Translations under genes and position numbers: made by a program
Shown here: in pieces, positions 8,891 through 17,283 of the stretch
Position numbering within the stretch: position 1 is the stretch's first letter
Layout of the letters: every line of letters starts with the position of its first letter
Source: Pseudomonadales bacterium
Lineage (GTDB): Bacteria; Pseudomonadota; Gammaproteobacteria; Pseudomonadales; Azotimanducaceae
Assembly: GCA_028277965.1 (NCBI GenBank)
Contig: JANQFF010000414.1
Span: forward strand, 1-53,573
DNA length: 53,573 nucleotides
Reading direction: 5' to 3'
The notes under the pieces: generated by a model
The model's database searches: none
Told to the model about the DNA's origin: nothing
The model's input: only the letters and a program-made list of their open reading frames with translations

Positions 8891-9234
8891 TAGCAACAGA
8901 CCTTCGCGACCACGTAGTCACTGCCCTTGAAGATCTCAAAGGGCAGAAAATTCTCGCTCTGGACGTATCAGAGCTCACTTCCATCACCGATTTCATGATT
9001 CTCGTCAGCGGCACCTCCAACAGGCACGTTAAAGCGCTTGTGGATGAAGTGATCGATACGGCTAAAAAGCTGGGCGACCCGCCACGCGGCATAGAAGGCC
9101 GGGAATCGAATGAATGGGTGCTGGTCGATCTGGGTGATGTGGTCGTACATGTGATGCAGCAGGAAGCCAGGGATTTCTACGATCTCGAACGCCTGTGGTC
9201 TGAAGTACCAGCGGACTTCGAAACCCATTCCTGA
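8887..9234 (+). CDS. rsfS: Ribosomal silencing factor RsfS
   Basis: A 115-residue RsfS/Iojap-family protein. It binds L14 on the 50S subunit and blocks subunit joining during starvation. Family motifs are KGQKILALDVSELTSITDFM, SGTSNRHVKAL, EGRESNEWVLVDLGDVVVHV and REARDFYDLERLW-type residues near the C-terminus. The start is a TTG overlapping the nadD stop, with GGAGGAG upstream at about 8875-8882. The nadD-rsfS-rlmH order is strongly conserved. A REP pair follows. Confidence 0.94.
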   Translation: MIATDLRDHVVTALEDLKGQKILALDVSELTSITDFMILVSGTSNRHVKALVDEVIDTAKKLGDPPRGIEGRESNEWVLVDLGDVVVHVMQQEARDFYDLERLWSEVPADFETHS

Positions 9235-9242
9235 ACTCCGGG

Positions 9243-9310
9243 AATCGCGGCTAAAGCCGCTCCTACAGAGTGACCTGGCTAGCTCTGTAGGAGCGGCTTT
9301 AGCCGCGATT
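9243..9310. repeat. REP-like inverted pair
   Basis: Two complete arms in opposite orientation (9243-9270 and 9283-9310) separated by about 12 bases, so the whole unit can form one long hairpin, with each arm also palindromic. It separates rsfS from rlmH within an otherwise tight operon. Confidence 0.9.
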
Positions 9311-9326
9311 GTCTTCGGTTGATCAA

Positions 9327-9788
9327 TTGAAGTTACGTATCCTCGCTATTGGTAATCGTCCGCCTGGTTGGGTTAACGACGGGTTCGACGAATATGCACG
9401 GCGCTTCCCGTCGGAGTGTTCCCTCAGTATCGAGTCCATACCAGCGCCCAAACACGGCGATAAAAGCCGTTTTCTTGCGCAAGAGGGTGAAAAGATGGTC
9501 AGTCGTCTTGGGCGGGATGACTGGATTGTTGCCCTTGATGAGCGTGGAAGGTCGGTCACCAGCAGGCAATTGGCTGATAAACTAACGACGTGGAGGGAAA
9601 ACGCCAGGGATGTCGTTTTTCTCATTGGCGGTTCAGACGGTTTAGCCCCGGAGGTACGTGCGCGAGCACACGAAACCATGTCGTTATCTGCATTAACATT
9701 GCCTCATTATCTGACGAGAGTGTATCTCGCGGAGGCGCTCTATCGAGCATGGAGCATCTCGATTGGTCATCCCTACCACAGAGAGTAG
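9327..9788 (+). CDS. rlmH: 23S rRNA (pseudouridine1915-N3)-methyltransferase
   Basis: 153 residues (E. coli RlmH 155) starting at TTG 9327 with MKLRILAIGNRPPGW. The frame also contains an upstream TTG at 9309, but that lies inside the REP element. This SPOUT-class methyltransferase modifies pseudouridine 1915 of 23S rRNA. Visible motifs are DGFDEYARRFP, WIVALDERGRSVTSRQLA, the knot region VVFLIGGSDGL, and the C-terminus LTRVYLAEALYRAWSI and HPYHRE. Followed closely by mrdA. Confidence 0.95.
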   Translation: MKLRILAIGNRPPGWVNDGFDEYARRFPSECSLSIESIPAPKHGDKSRFLAQEGEKMVSRLGRDDWIVALDERGRSVTSRQLADKLTTWRENARDVVFLIGGSDGLAPEVRARAHETMSLSALTLPHYLTRVYLAEALYRAWSISIGHPYHRE

Positions 9789-9816
9789 GCGCGCGGACAA
9801 GGTATTGGAATAGGAC

Positions 9817-11748
9817 ATGGTTGGATTATCGATAAAAGACCCGGCACGCGAGCAGAGTATGTTTGCCAGTCGTGCGATTGGGCTTTTCGCCATCATTGTC
9901 TTTCTCGTCGGGTTGCTCGTTTTGCGTTTTGTGCATTTGCAGATATGGCAATACGAGACGTTCCAGACCCGGTCTGACCTCAATCGCATTCAGGTCCAGC
10001 CGCTGGCGCCACCCCGCGGCCTGATCTTCGATCGCCAGGGTGAATTGCTCGCTGAAAACCGTGTCTCCTCATCTCTGGCACTCGTTACAGAGCGCATCGA
10101 TGGGTTAGGTCAAACCATCGCGCAACTGGCTGAACTCGTCAGTGTGACACCTGCCGATATCTCCGATTTTGAGAGCCGTCTGAAACGCAAGCGCCGGCCG
10201 TTTGAGCCTGTCGCTCTGAGGATGGACCTGACGGAAGAGGAAAAAGCGGTTCTGGCGGTCAACCGCCACCGGTTTATAGGCATGGAGGTGACGTCCGAAC
10301 TCATCCGGCACTATCCATACGGTGAGCTCTTTGCGCATGCCGTTGGTTCGGTTCGAAGAATCACGGAAGACGATCTGCGAGCCCTGGATGAAGTTGCGTA
10401 CAGCGGCACGGAGTTTGTCGGTAAACGAGGGGTTGAGAAGTTCTACGAGCGGTCGCTGTTGGGTCAGGTTGGTTACCAGCAGGTAGAGACGGATGCCCAC
10501 GGACGCATCCGCCAGGAACTCGACAAAGAAGCCCCGATATCCGGACAGAATATAACGCTGCATCTCGACAGCCGGTTGCAGATAGCTGCAAGCGCAGCGC
10601 TTGGCGAGCGTCGCGGCGCTGTGGTTGCGCTTGATCCGCGCTCCGGTGGTGTGCTCGCACTAGTCAGCCATCCCGGCTACGACCCGAACCTCTTCGTATC
10701 GGGAATGAGTTCGAAGTACTACAAAGATCTCAGCCAGTCCCTCTACACCCCACTTTTCAACCGGGCTATCAACGGTCAGTACGCGCCGGGTTCGACGTTC
10801 AAACCGGTTATGGGGCTCGCAGGTATTGTTGCGGGGACAACCGAATGGGAAACGATCATCGAAGACCGCGGTTTCTTCCGGTTGCCTGGACAAAAACGAA
10901 TCTACCGTGACTGGACCTGGACTCGCGATGGGGCTGGCGGTCAGGGAGACGTCGATCTCCACAGGGCGATTTACCGTTCATCGAATGTGTATTTCTATGA
11001 CCTTGCCTCGCGCATGGAAGTAAATGACATTGTCAGCTTTGCCGATCAGTTTGCGTTTGGTCGTCATGTGGCGGTCGACGTAGCGGATGCAAGCCAGGGG
11101 CTGTTGCCGGACCCGATCTGGAAGCAGGGTGCAAAGGGAGAGATCTGGTACCCCGGTGACAATCTCAATTTTGCCATCGGCCAGGGTGATCTTCTCGCAA
11201 CGCCACTGCAGATGGCCATAGCTGCTGCCACCATTGCGAACCGGGGACGCGTGGTGAGACCTCGTATGCTGCTTGCAAGCGACGCGCCGATGGCTGAAGT
11301 CGACCCACCTCTGCCCTTACCTGCCATAACCGGACCCAGCCCTGACGATTGGGAAAGGATGGTGGATGCAATGGAAGCGGTTGTTCACAGGGGTAACAAA
11401 GGGTTCCGAGGCAACGGCACGGCGTGGGCTTATATCGGCAGGGATATCGGTTATCGCATGGCCGGAAAATCAGGGACCGCCCAGGTTGTCGAGATAAAGC
11501 AGGGAGAGGAGTACGACGAAGAAGAACTCGATGAGTTCAACCGCAAGCACGCCTGGTTTATCGCTTTTGCGCCAGCCGACGATCCGTTGATTGCGCTTTC
11601 TGTTCTCGTGGAAAACGGTGGGGGTGGCAGCAGTGTCGCGGCACCAGTCGCGAAACAGGTCCTTGACGCCTATCTCCTGCCCCAGCTGGCGACCGCCTCC
11701 ATATCCGTCGCACCACGCAGACCGTCACAGGCAGACCCGATTCAGTGA
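9817..11748 (+). CDS. mrdA: Penicillin-binding protein 2 (elongation transpeptidase)
   Basis: A 643-residue class B PBP, a peptidoglycan transpeptidase of the elongasome that pairs with RodA. A single N-terminal membrane anchor lies at about residues 20-37. The pedestal follows with PPRGLIFDRQGELLA. The transpeptidase domain has the catalytic SxxK at S326-K329 (PGSTFKP), SSN at 388-390 and KSGTA at 551-555. Length and order match PBP2. The stop codon overlaps the rodA start. Confidence 0.96.
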   Translation: MVGLSIKDPAREQSMFASRAIGLFAIIVFLVGLLVLRFVHLQIWQYETFQTRSDLNRIQVQPLAPPRGLIFDRQGELLAENRVSSSLALVTERIDGLGQTIAQLAELVSVTPADISDFESRLKRKRRPFEPVALRMDLTEEEKAVLAVNRHRFIGMEVTSELIRHYPYGELFAHAVGSVRRITEDDLRALDEVAYSGTEFVGKRGVEKFYERSLLGQVGYQQVETDAHGRIRQELDKEAPISGQNITLHLDSRLQIAASAALGERRGAVVALDPRSGGVLALVSHPGYDPNLFVSGMSSKYYKDLSQSLYTPLFNRAINGQYAPGSTFKPVMGLAGIVAGTTEWETIIEDRGFFRLPGQKRIYRDWTWTRDGAGGQGDVDLHRAIYRSSNVYFYDLASRMEVNDIVSFADQFAFGRHVAVDVADASQGLLPDPIWKQGAKGEIWYPGDNLNFAIGQGDLLATPLQMAIAAATIANRGRVVRPRMLLASDAPMAEVDPPLPLPAITGPSPDDWERMVDAMEAVVHRGNKGFRGNGTAWAYIGRDIGYRMAGKSGTAQVVEIKQGEEYDEEELDEFNRKHAWFIAFAPADDPLIALSVLVENGGGGSSVAAPVAKQVLDAYLLPQLATASISVAPRRPSQADPIQ

Positions 11749-12872
11749 ACCAGGATTTTGTTCGCAGTCTCCCGGGCCACGAACGCAACCTGCGTGTGGC
11801 CTGGCTACACCGGATCCACATCGATCCACTGTTGCTGCTGCTCCTGGCCGGACTCGTCCTGTTTGGACTGGTGGTTCTCTATAGCGCGGTTGATGCTAAT
11901 TCCGCACAGTTTCAGGCACAGCTCGTACGCATTGCCCTTGCCTTTGTAGCGCTTGGGATTGCTGCCCAGCTGCCGCCCCAGATGTACATGCGCTGGGCGC
12001 CCTATGTGTACATCGTGGGTGTTGTCCTGCTGGTTCTGGTGCTCCTCTTCGGAATCACGGTTAAAGGGTCTCAACGCTGGCTGGAGATCCCCGGGGTAAC
12101 CCGCTTTCAACCTTCAGAACTTATGAAGATTGCGGTCCCGATGGCTGTCGCGTGGTACCTGCATGACCGCGTGTTGCCGCCGTCCATCAAAGACGTCTGT
12201 GTGGCGCTGGCAATTGTCGCCATCCCGGCTGGTCTGATCATGATGCAGCCCGACCTGGGTACCGGCATCCTGGTCGCTGGCGCCGGTTTTGCCGTGGTTG
12301 TTCTGGCTGGTCTGCCCTGGCGGTGGATGGGATATGCATTCCTCGCGTTTGCAGCCGCAGCTCCCGGGCTCTGGTATGTCCTGCAGGATTATCAGCGGCA
12401 ACGCATACTGACCCTGTTCGATCCGGAAAGTGACCCGCTGGGTGCGGGCTGGAACATCATTCAATCCACGACAGCGATCGGATCGGGAGGTTTGACAGGA
12501 AAGGGTCTGCTCGAGGGCACCCAGAGCCACCTCGACTTCCTTCCCGAGGCGCGTACTGATTTCATCATCGCGGTGATCGGCGAGGAGCTGGGGCTTGTTG
12601 GGGTGCTGATTCTACTGTCACTGTATGTACTGATCATTCTGCGCGGCCTCGTCATGGCGGCGTCTGCAGAGAGTACGTTTGGAAGATTGCTGGCCGGATC
12701 ACTTATACTGACGTTCTTCGTGTACCTCTTTGTGAATATCGCGATGGTGAGCGGCCTTCTCCCGGTTGTGGGTGTGCCGCTACCGCTGGTCAGCTACGGA
12801 GGTACTTCCGCCCTGACGATCATGGCTGGTTTTGGCATCGTCATGGCTATCCGGATGCATAAGGCCTGGTAA
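11745..12872 (+). CDS. rodA: Rod shape-determining SEDS glycosyltransferase RodA
   Basis: A 375-residue SEDS-family membrane protein that polymerises glycan strands during cell elongation with PBP2. It starts at GTG 11745, overlapping the mrdA stop (GTGA). About ten hydrophobic helices are visible. Signature stretches are GSQRWLEIPGVTRFQPSEL, QPDLGTGILV, SHLDFLPEARTDFIIAVIGE and the C-terminal GVPLPLVSYGGTSALTIMAG. The mrdA-rodA coupling is conserved across gammaproteobacteria. Confidence 0.96.
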   Translation: MNQDFVRSLPGHERNLRVAWLHRIHIDPLLLLLLAGLVLFGLVVLYSAVDANSAQFQAQLVRIALAFVALGIAAQLPPQMYMRWAPYVYIVGVVLLVLVLLFGITVKGSQRWLEIPGVTRFQPSELMKIAVPMAVAWYLHDRVLPPSIKDVCVALAIVAIPAGLIMMQPDLGTGILVAGAGFAVVVLAGLPWRWMGYAFLAFAAAAPGLWYVLQDYQRQRILTLFDPESDPLGAGWNIIQSTTAIGSGGLTGKGLLEGTQSHLDFLPEARTDFIIAVIGEELGLVGVLILLSLYVLIILRGLVMAASAESTFGRLLAGSLILTFFVYLFVNIAMVSGLLPVVGVPLPLVSYGGTSALTIMAGFGIVMAIRMHKAW

Positions 12873-12878
12873 ACGTCA

Positions 12879-13892
12879 GTGTTATCAAAAACAGTTTTTA
12901 ACGTGGGTGTCATCCTGTGCGCGGGGCTTGTCTGGTCTGCCAATGCAGAGACCACGTTCCCCCAACCGTACGGTGATCGGGATGATGTCAGGCAATATGC
13001 CGAAGAGCTTTCTCAGGAACACGGATTTGAACAATCCGATGTGCTCGCTCTGCTGGCGGGTGCGAACCAGCGCCAGGACATCATCGACCGTATCTCGAAG
13101 CCTGCGGAGACGGTGTGGACCTGGGCACGTTACAAATCACGACTTGTGGACGATGAGCGGGTCAGATTAGGGATCGAGTTCTGGACGGAAAACACCGAAA
13201 CGCTCAAACGTGCGGCGGCGACCTACGGTGTGTCGGAAGAGTACATTGTTGCCATTCTGGGCATCGAAACCCGCTACGGACAGTACCGTGGTGCGTTTCC
13301 GGTCCTCGATGCCCTCATGACCCTCGGTTTTGACTATCCGCCACGTAGTGACTTTTTCCGCCGGGAGCTCACCCAGTTCATGCTGCTGGCTCGTGAAGAG
13401 GGTAAAGACCCGCGAACGTTGATGGGTTCTTACGCGGGCGCCATGGGTTATGGCCAGTTCATCTCATCGAGTTATCGTCACTATGCCGTGGACTTTGATG
13501 ACGACGGGGTTCGAGACATCTGGGAGAACCCGGTCGACGCAATCGGGTCGATCGCAAACTACTTTGCACGTCATCACTGGAAGGGGACGGGTCCCGTGGC
13601 CGTACGGGTGAATGTACCCGGGGAAGCCGTGGCCCAGGCAGACGCGATGGCAAACCAGGGCCTGAACCTGAAATTTACCCTGGGTGAGCTTCGTGCCGCT
13701 GGCCTCGAGATTGAAGACCTTGCTGACGACCGCAGGGCGGCGCTTTTTCGGGTGGAAGGAGAGGAAGGAAACGAGTACTGGGTTGCACTGCACGATTTCT
13801 ACGTGATTACCCGATACAACCGCAGCCATCTCTACGCACTGGCGATTTTTCATCTTGCGGATGCGATACGAAACGGCAGGGCGGACACTTGA
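12879..13892 (+). CDS. mltB: Lytic murein transglycosylase B
   Basis: A 337-residue MltB-family lytic transglycosylase that cleaves the MurNAc-GlcNAc bond to form 1,6-anhydro ends. The GTG start lies six bases after rodA. The signal peptide ends SANA near residue 23, with no lipobox cysteine, so the enzyme appears soluble in the periplasm. The catalytic glutamate is E130 in GIETRYGQYRGAF. PRSDFFRRELTQFMLL and GSYAGAMGYGQFISSSYR are family-specific. The last codons overlap the TTG proposed as the rlpA start. Confidence 0.94.
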   Translation: MLSKTVFNVGVILCAGLVWSANAETTFPQPYGDRDDVRQYAEELSQEHGFEQSDVLALLAGANQRQDIIDRISKPAETVWTWARYKSRLVDDERVRLGIEFWTENTETLKRAAATYGVSEEYIVAILGIETRYGQYRGAFPVLDALMTLGFDYPPRSDFFRRELTQFMLLAREEGKDPRTLMGSYAGAMGYGQFISSSYRHYAVDFDDDGVRDIWENPVDAIGSIANYFARHHWKGTGPVAVRVNVPGEAVAQADAMANQGLNLKFTLGELRAAGLEIEDLADDRRAALFRVEGEEGNEYWVALHDFYVITRYNRSHLYALAIFHLADAIRNGRADT

Positions 13893-14734
13893 AAACGGCA
13901 GTCGCGGCTGAAACCGCTCCCACAGTTCAGTCACCTAGCTATCTCCATGTGGGAGCGGCTTTAGCCGCGATTGCTTTTTGCCTGTTAGTTTCCGGGTGTA
14001 CTTCCGGTGGTATCCGGACAAAAACCGTGCACGACCGTGCGCCGTCTCTAAACGACAAATCGCTCACGGTGCTTCGAAAGCTGCCGGACCCGGAGATCCT
14101 GAAGGAGCCCAAATCCAGGCGCGGTAACGGCCCTGTCTATAGTGTGTTTGGCCGCTCCTATCGCGTGATGGATTCTGCAAACGGCTTTGTCCAGGAGGGC
14201 ACAGCGTCGTGGTACGGCGTCAAGTTCCATGGACGACAAACGTCGAGTGGCGAACCATTCGATATCTACAAATTGACTGCCGCACATCGCCATTTGCCCA
14301 TACCCACCTTTGTCAGGGTGACCAACCTCGACAATGGCCGGCACACCATCGTACGGGTGAATGACAGGGGGCCCTTCCATGGGGACAGGATCATAGATCT
14401 CTCCTATGCAGCTGCGGTTAAACTCGACTTCCACGAGCGGGGAACAGCCCGCGTGAGGGTTGAAGTGGTAGAACCCGAACCGGATGGACCGCAGCAATAC
14501 CTGGTCCAGGCTGGTGCGTTCCGCGACTTTGCACGGGCGGATAACAGTCAGCAAACGCTGCAGGCAATGACGGGTTTACCTGGCATGGTTGTCAAAACCC
14601 AGGATGGCCTTTACCGGGTTCAACTCGGTCCGGTCCGTAAAGGTGCGGAGACTGAGCGGGTGGAAGCCCTGCTGCTTGCCAGTGATTTCGGTAAACCCAG
14701 GCTTTTGCCGGCACCCTGTCCAAATCATTGTTAG
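13889..14734 (+). CDS. rlpA: RlpA septal-ring lytic transglycosylase, lipoprotein
   Basis: A 281-residue protein with a lipobox (LLVSGC, Cys37), a double-psi beta-barrel RlpA domain (GTASWYGVKFHGRQTSSGE, then RVNDRGPFHGDRIIDLS) and a C-terminal SPOR domain (QYLVQAGAFRDFARA to the end) that binds denuded glycan. RlpA cleaves denuded peptidoglycan in daughter-cell separation. The only start giving a positively charged n-region is TTG 13889, overlapping the mltB stop. From there residues 5-29 are encoded by a REP pair, and the second arm supplies VGAALAAIA of the signal-peptide core. A GTG at 13949 is an alternative start but leaves no charged n-region. Confidence 0.88.
   Translation: MKTAVAAETAPTVQSPSYLHVGAALAAIAFCLLVSGCTSGGIRTKTVHDRAPSLNDKSLTVLRKLPDPEILKEPKSRRGNGPVYSVFGRSYRVMDSANGFVQEGTASWYGVKFHGRQTSSGEPFDIYKLTAAHRHLPIPTFVRVTNLDNGRHTIVRVNDRGPFHGDRIIDLSYAAAVKLDFHERGTARVRVEVVEPEPDGPQQYLVQAGAFRDFARADNSQQTLQAMTGLPGMVVKTQDGLYRVQLGPVRKGAETERVEALLLASDFGKPRLLPAPCPNHC
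13901..13972. repeat. REP-like inverted pair inside rlpA
   Basis: The left arm (13901-13925, with GAAACC and CCCACAG variants) and the right arm (13948-13972, TGTGGGAGCGGCTTTAGCC then GCGATT) face each other across about 22 bases. Both lie within the rlpA frame. The left arm is translated as VAAETAPT and the right arm as VGAALAAI. Confidence 0.88.
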
Positions 14735-14805
14735 GTGCGGAAATTAGCCGAACCACCGATGTTAGAATGGCGTCGTCAGTACACGAACCGGATTTCGCTG
14801 ATTTA

Positions 14806-15972
14806 ATGAAGTTACCTATGGCTGCACCCAGATTCCTCTTTGGATGTCTGCTGATACTCTCGCAGAGCGTCCCGGCGGCGGAACTAATTATCCCGCCGCC
14901 ACCCAACGTGGACGCCACGTCCTATCTGCTGATTGATGCCACATCCAGGGAAGTGATTGTTGAGCACAATGCCCACGAGCAGAATCCACCGGCCAGTCTG
15001 ACCAAGATCATGACTACTTACATTGCTGAGCAGGAGATCTCGGCGGGCCGCCTTTCGCCCTCGGACGAGGTGCTCGTCAGCGTCAACGCGTGGCGAACGG
15101 GTGGTTCCAAGATGTTCATACGCGAAGGTACGAGCGTGCAGATTTCGGACCTCTTGCGGGGGATCGTCATACAGTCGGGGAACGATGCCAGCGTGGCTCT
15201 TGCCGAACACATTGGCGGTAGCGAAGAAGCGTTTGCGAATATGATGAATCAGCAGGCGGTGGTCCTGCAGATGAACAACTCACACTTCACCAACGCCACC
15301 GGCTTACCGGACAGTGAACACTACAGCTCAGCCTGGGATCTGGCGCTGCTCACCCGGGATCTCATTGAACGTTTTCCGGAACACTATGCGCTCTATGCAG
15401 AACGCTCGTTTACGTTCAATGGTATTGAACAGCCCAACCGCAATCGGCTGCTCTGGAGGGACAAGAGTGTTGACGGTGTTAAAACCGGCTTTACGGATGC
15501 CGCGGGGTATTGCCTTGTTGCCTCCGCGGTCCGGCAGGGGATGCGGCTGATCTCCGTGGTGATGGGAACCGACAGCGACCAGGCGAGAATGCGGGAAAGT
15601 CAGAAGCTTTTGTCTTACGGTTTCCGGTACTTCGAAACCCAGGCCCTTTATGAAGCGAATGCCACGCTCAAGGAAGAGGAAGTTTTCTATGGTGTTCTCG
15701 AGGCGGTCAACCTTGGGGTGGACCAGGACGTTGTCCTGACTTTCCCGCGGGGTTACTACGACGATATCGAGGTTGAACTGATTGTCCCGAAAATCCTTGA
15801 AGCGCCCGTTGATGAAGGCGAGCAGGTTGGAGAGCTCCAGCTCACGTTACACGGCGAGACGCTCTACGAGGCGCCCCTGATTGCTCTGGAGGCGGTACCG
15901 GAAGCGGGTGTGTTCAGCCGGGCCGGGGATTTCATATACCTCTTCTTCGATCAGTTGTTTGGCGATGGCTGA
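14806..15972 (+). CDS. dacA: D-alanyl-D-alanine carboxypeptidase (PBP5/6 type)
   Basis: A 388-residue low-molecular-weight PBP that trims pentapeptides. The start chosen is ATG 14806 (MKLPMAAPRFLF), which gives a normal signal peptide ending near PAAE at residues 23-26. The frame is open upstream to 14728 but without a secretion signal at its beginning. Active-site motifs are SLTK at 64-67, SGN at 124-126 and KTG at 226-228. The C-terminal beta domain is followed by an amphipathic membrane anchor ending [13 protein letters not shown]. Its stop overlaps the ybeD start. Confidence 0.95.
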   Translation: MKLPMAAPRFLFGCLLILSQSVPAAELIIPPPPNVDATSYLLIDATSREVIVEHNAHEQNPPASLTKIMTTYIAEQEISAGRLSPSDEVLVSVNAWRTGGSKMFIREGTSVQISDLLRGIVIQSGNDASVALAEHIGGSEEAFANMMNQQAVVLQMNNSHFTNATGLPDSEHYSSAWDLALLTRDLIERFPEHYALYAERSFTFNGIEQPNRNRLLWRDKSVDGVKTGFTDAAGYCLVASAVRQGMRLISVVMGTDSDQARMRESQKLLSYGFRYFETQALYEANATLKEEEVFYGVLEAVNLGVDQDVVLTFPRGYYDDIEVELIVPKILEAPVDEGEQVGELQLTLHGETLYEAPLIALEAVPEAGVFSRAGDFIYLFFDQLFGDG

Positions 15973-16231
15973 AGAAAGGCCCAGGATCGAGTTTCCGTGC
16001 GACTATCCGATCAAGGTGATCGGTGAAGCGGACAAGGCTGCGATCAGCCAGGTTCTCGCGATTGTGCGGAAACACGCGCCGGAAGTGACCCCTGACCAGA
16101 TCAACACGCGTGCAAGCCGCAATGGCAACTACCAGTCCATACGTATTACCATCCTCGCCACGGGGGAAGACCAGCTGCGCGCTCTGCATGAAGAACTCAT
16201 CGCATTGCCTGGTGTGCGGCTGGTGTTGTGA
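15965..16231 (+). CDS. ybeD: DUF493 / YbeD family protein
   Basis: An 88-residue YbeD-type protein starting at ATG 15965, overlapping the dacA stop by a few bases. [29 protein letters not shown] and the C-terminal LPGVRLVL are characteristic. YbeD has an ACT-like ferredoxin fold and is thought to be regulatory, but its function is not established. It sits between dacA and lipB as in E. coli and Pseudomonas. Confidence 0.92.
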   Translation: MAEERPRIEFPCDYPIKVIGEADKAAISQVLAIVRKHAPEVTPDQINTRASRNGNYQSIRITILATGEDQLRALHEELIALPGVRLVL

Positions 16232-16241
16232 GGGGGCGGGT

Positions 16242-16886
16242 GTGAAAGTCATTGTTCAGGATCTCGGCCGGACAGACTATCAGCCGGTGTTCGAACGTAT
16301 GCAGCGGTTTACGGAGAGCAGAAACGAACACACGACGGATGAGATATGGCTGACCGAGCACAATCCCGTGTTCACCCAGGGACAATCCGGCAAACCTGAA
16401 CATGTGCTGGCGCCGGCGGAGATCCCGGTTGTACAGAGTGATCGCGGAGGGCAGGTGACCTACCACGGTCCCGGGCAGATCACAGGTTATCTGATGTTCG
16501 ATCTCAGGAGAATGAAGCTGGGCGTTCGTGATCTTGTCACTGGCATAGAAACAACCATGGCAAAAACCGTTGCGCGATATGGGATAGAAGGTATTCCACG
16601 TCCCGACGCACCAGGCGTATACGTGGCCGGTAACAAGATTGGCTCCCTGGGCTTAAGGGTCAGACGAGGTTGTTCGTACCATGGGCTGAGTCTCAACGTG
16701 GACATGGACCTCGAGCCCTTCAGTCGTATCAACCCATGTGGTTTGCTCGGCATGGAAGTCACCCACATGGCGGACTTTGCAGATGTGGATCTCGATCAGG
16801 TCAGAAATGAACTGGTCGAGGACTTGCTGTCAGTATACGGTCTCGAAGAGATCGCGGCTGAAGCCGCTCCTACAGAAACTTTCTAG
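16242..16886 (+). CDS. lipB: Octanoyltransferase (lipoate biosynthesis)
   Basis: A 214-residue LipB that transfers octanoate from acyl-ACP to lipoyl domains. It starts at GTG 16242, ten bases after ybeD. Motifs: [19 protein letters not shown] (68-86), Lys132 in [11 protein letters not shown] and the catalytic Cys166 in [11 protein letters not shown]. The last residues, [11 protein letters not shown] (204-214), are encoded by a REP arm, so the present C-terminus comes from the repeat. lipA, normally the next gene, is not found in this window. Confidence 0.95.
   Translation: MKVIVQDLGRTDYQPVFERMQRFTESRNEHTTDEIWLTEHNPVFTQGQSGKPEHVLAPAEIPVVQSDRGGQVTYHGPGQITGYLMFDLRRMKLGVRDLVTGIETTMAKTVARYGIEGIPRPDAPGVYVAGNKIGSLGLRVRRGCSYHGLSLNVDMDLEPFSRINPCGLLGMEVTHMADFADVDLDQVRNELVEDLLSVYGLEEIAAEAAPTETF
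16851..16876. repeat. REP-like arm inside the 3' end of lipB
   Basis: ATCGCGGCTGAAGCCGCTCC then TACAGA: one complete arm read in frame as IAAEAAPTE at the LipB C-terminus. It lies between the converging genes lipB and the small membrane protein. Confidence 0.88.
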
Positions 16887-16907
16887 CTTCGTACCAGAAG
16901 CGCCATA

Positions 16908-17255
16908 TCACTTCGGTTTGCGGATATCGAACATGAATTTGAGTGCAGCGAGAATGCCGAGAAGCTGAGCTGTCAGCATGATGTAGCTGACAGAATCCAG
17001 GGCATCTCTTTCACCCTCAAACTCAATTTCCAGCTGTATAGCGCGTTCAGACAGACCGAAGCTCGTAAATGTCATTGATAGCGCAATGACAACAAACAGG
17101 GTAGAGGTGATCAGGAGCTGGGAGCGGGTCAATTTATCGCCAACGAGATAGGCGGCAATGAGGTAACCGCTTACAGCGGTAAAATACAGGCCCCAGGCTG
17201 TCAGGGCGGTATCTATCATGGCCGCGAAGGCCTCCGAAAACTCAAACAGGTTCAC
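16908..17255 (-). CDS. Hypothetical membrane protein (115 aa)
   Basis: A 115-residue protein with GTG start, beginning MNLFEFSEAF. Three hydrophobic segments are visible: about residues 20-38 (AWGLYFTAVSGYLIAAYLV), 47-66 (LLITSTLFVVIALSMTFTSF) and 90-108 (YIMLTAQLLGILAALKFMF). A charged loop (LEIEFEGERDALD) separates the last two, and the end is basic (DIRKPK). No recognised motif. It occupies the position where lipA often lies, on the opposite strand, converging on lipB. Function unknown. Confidence 0.7.
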   Translation of the reverse strand: MNLFEFSEAFAAMIDTALTAWGLYFTAVSGYLIAAYLVGDKLTRSQLLITSTLFVVIALSMTFTSFGLSERAIQLEIEFEGERDALDSVSYIMLTAQLLGILAALKFMFDIRKPK

Positions 17256-17283
17256 AATTGAATCATCCGACGAGTTAACTCAC

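Noticed and set aside
13949-13972. GTG at 13949 as the true rlpA start
   Set aside because: It would leave a signal peptide with no positive charge before the hydrophobic core and no ribosome-binding site upstream. The TTG at 13889 is preferred, although this is not settled.
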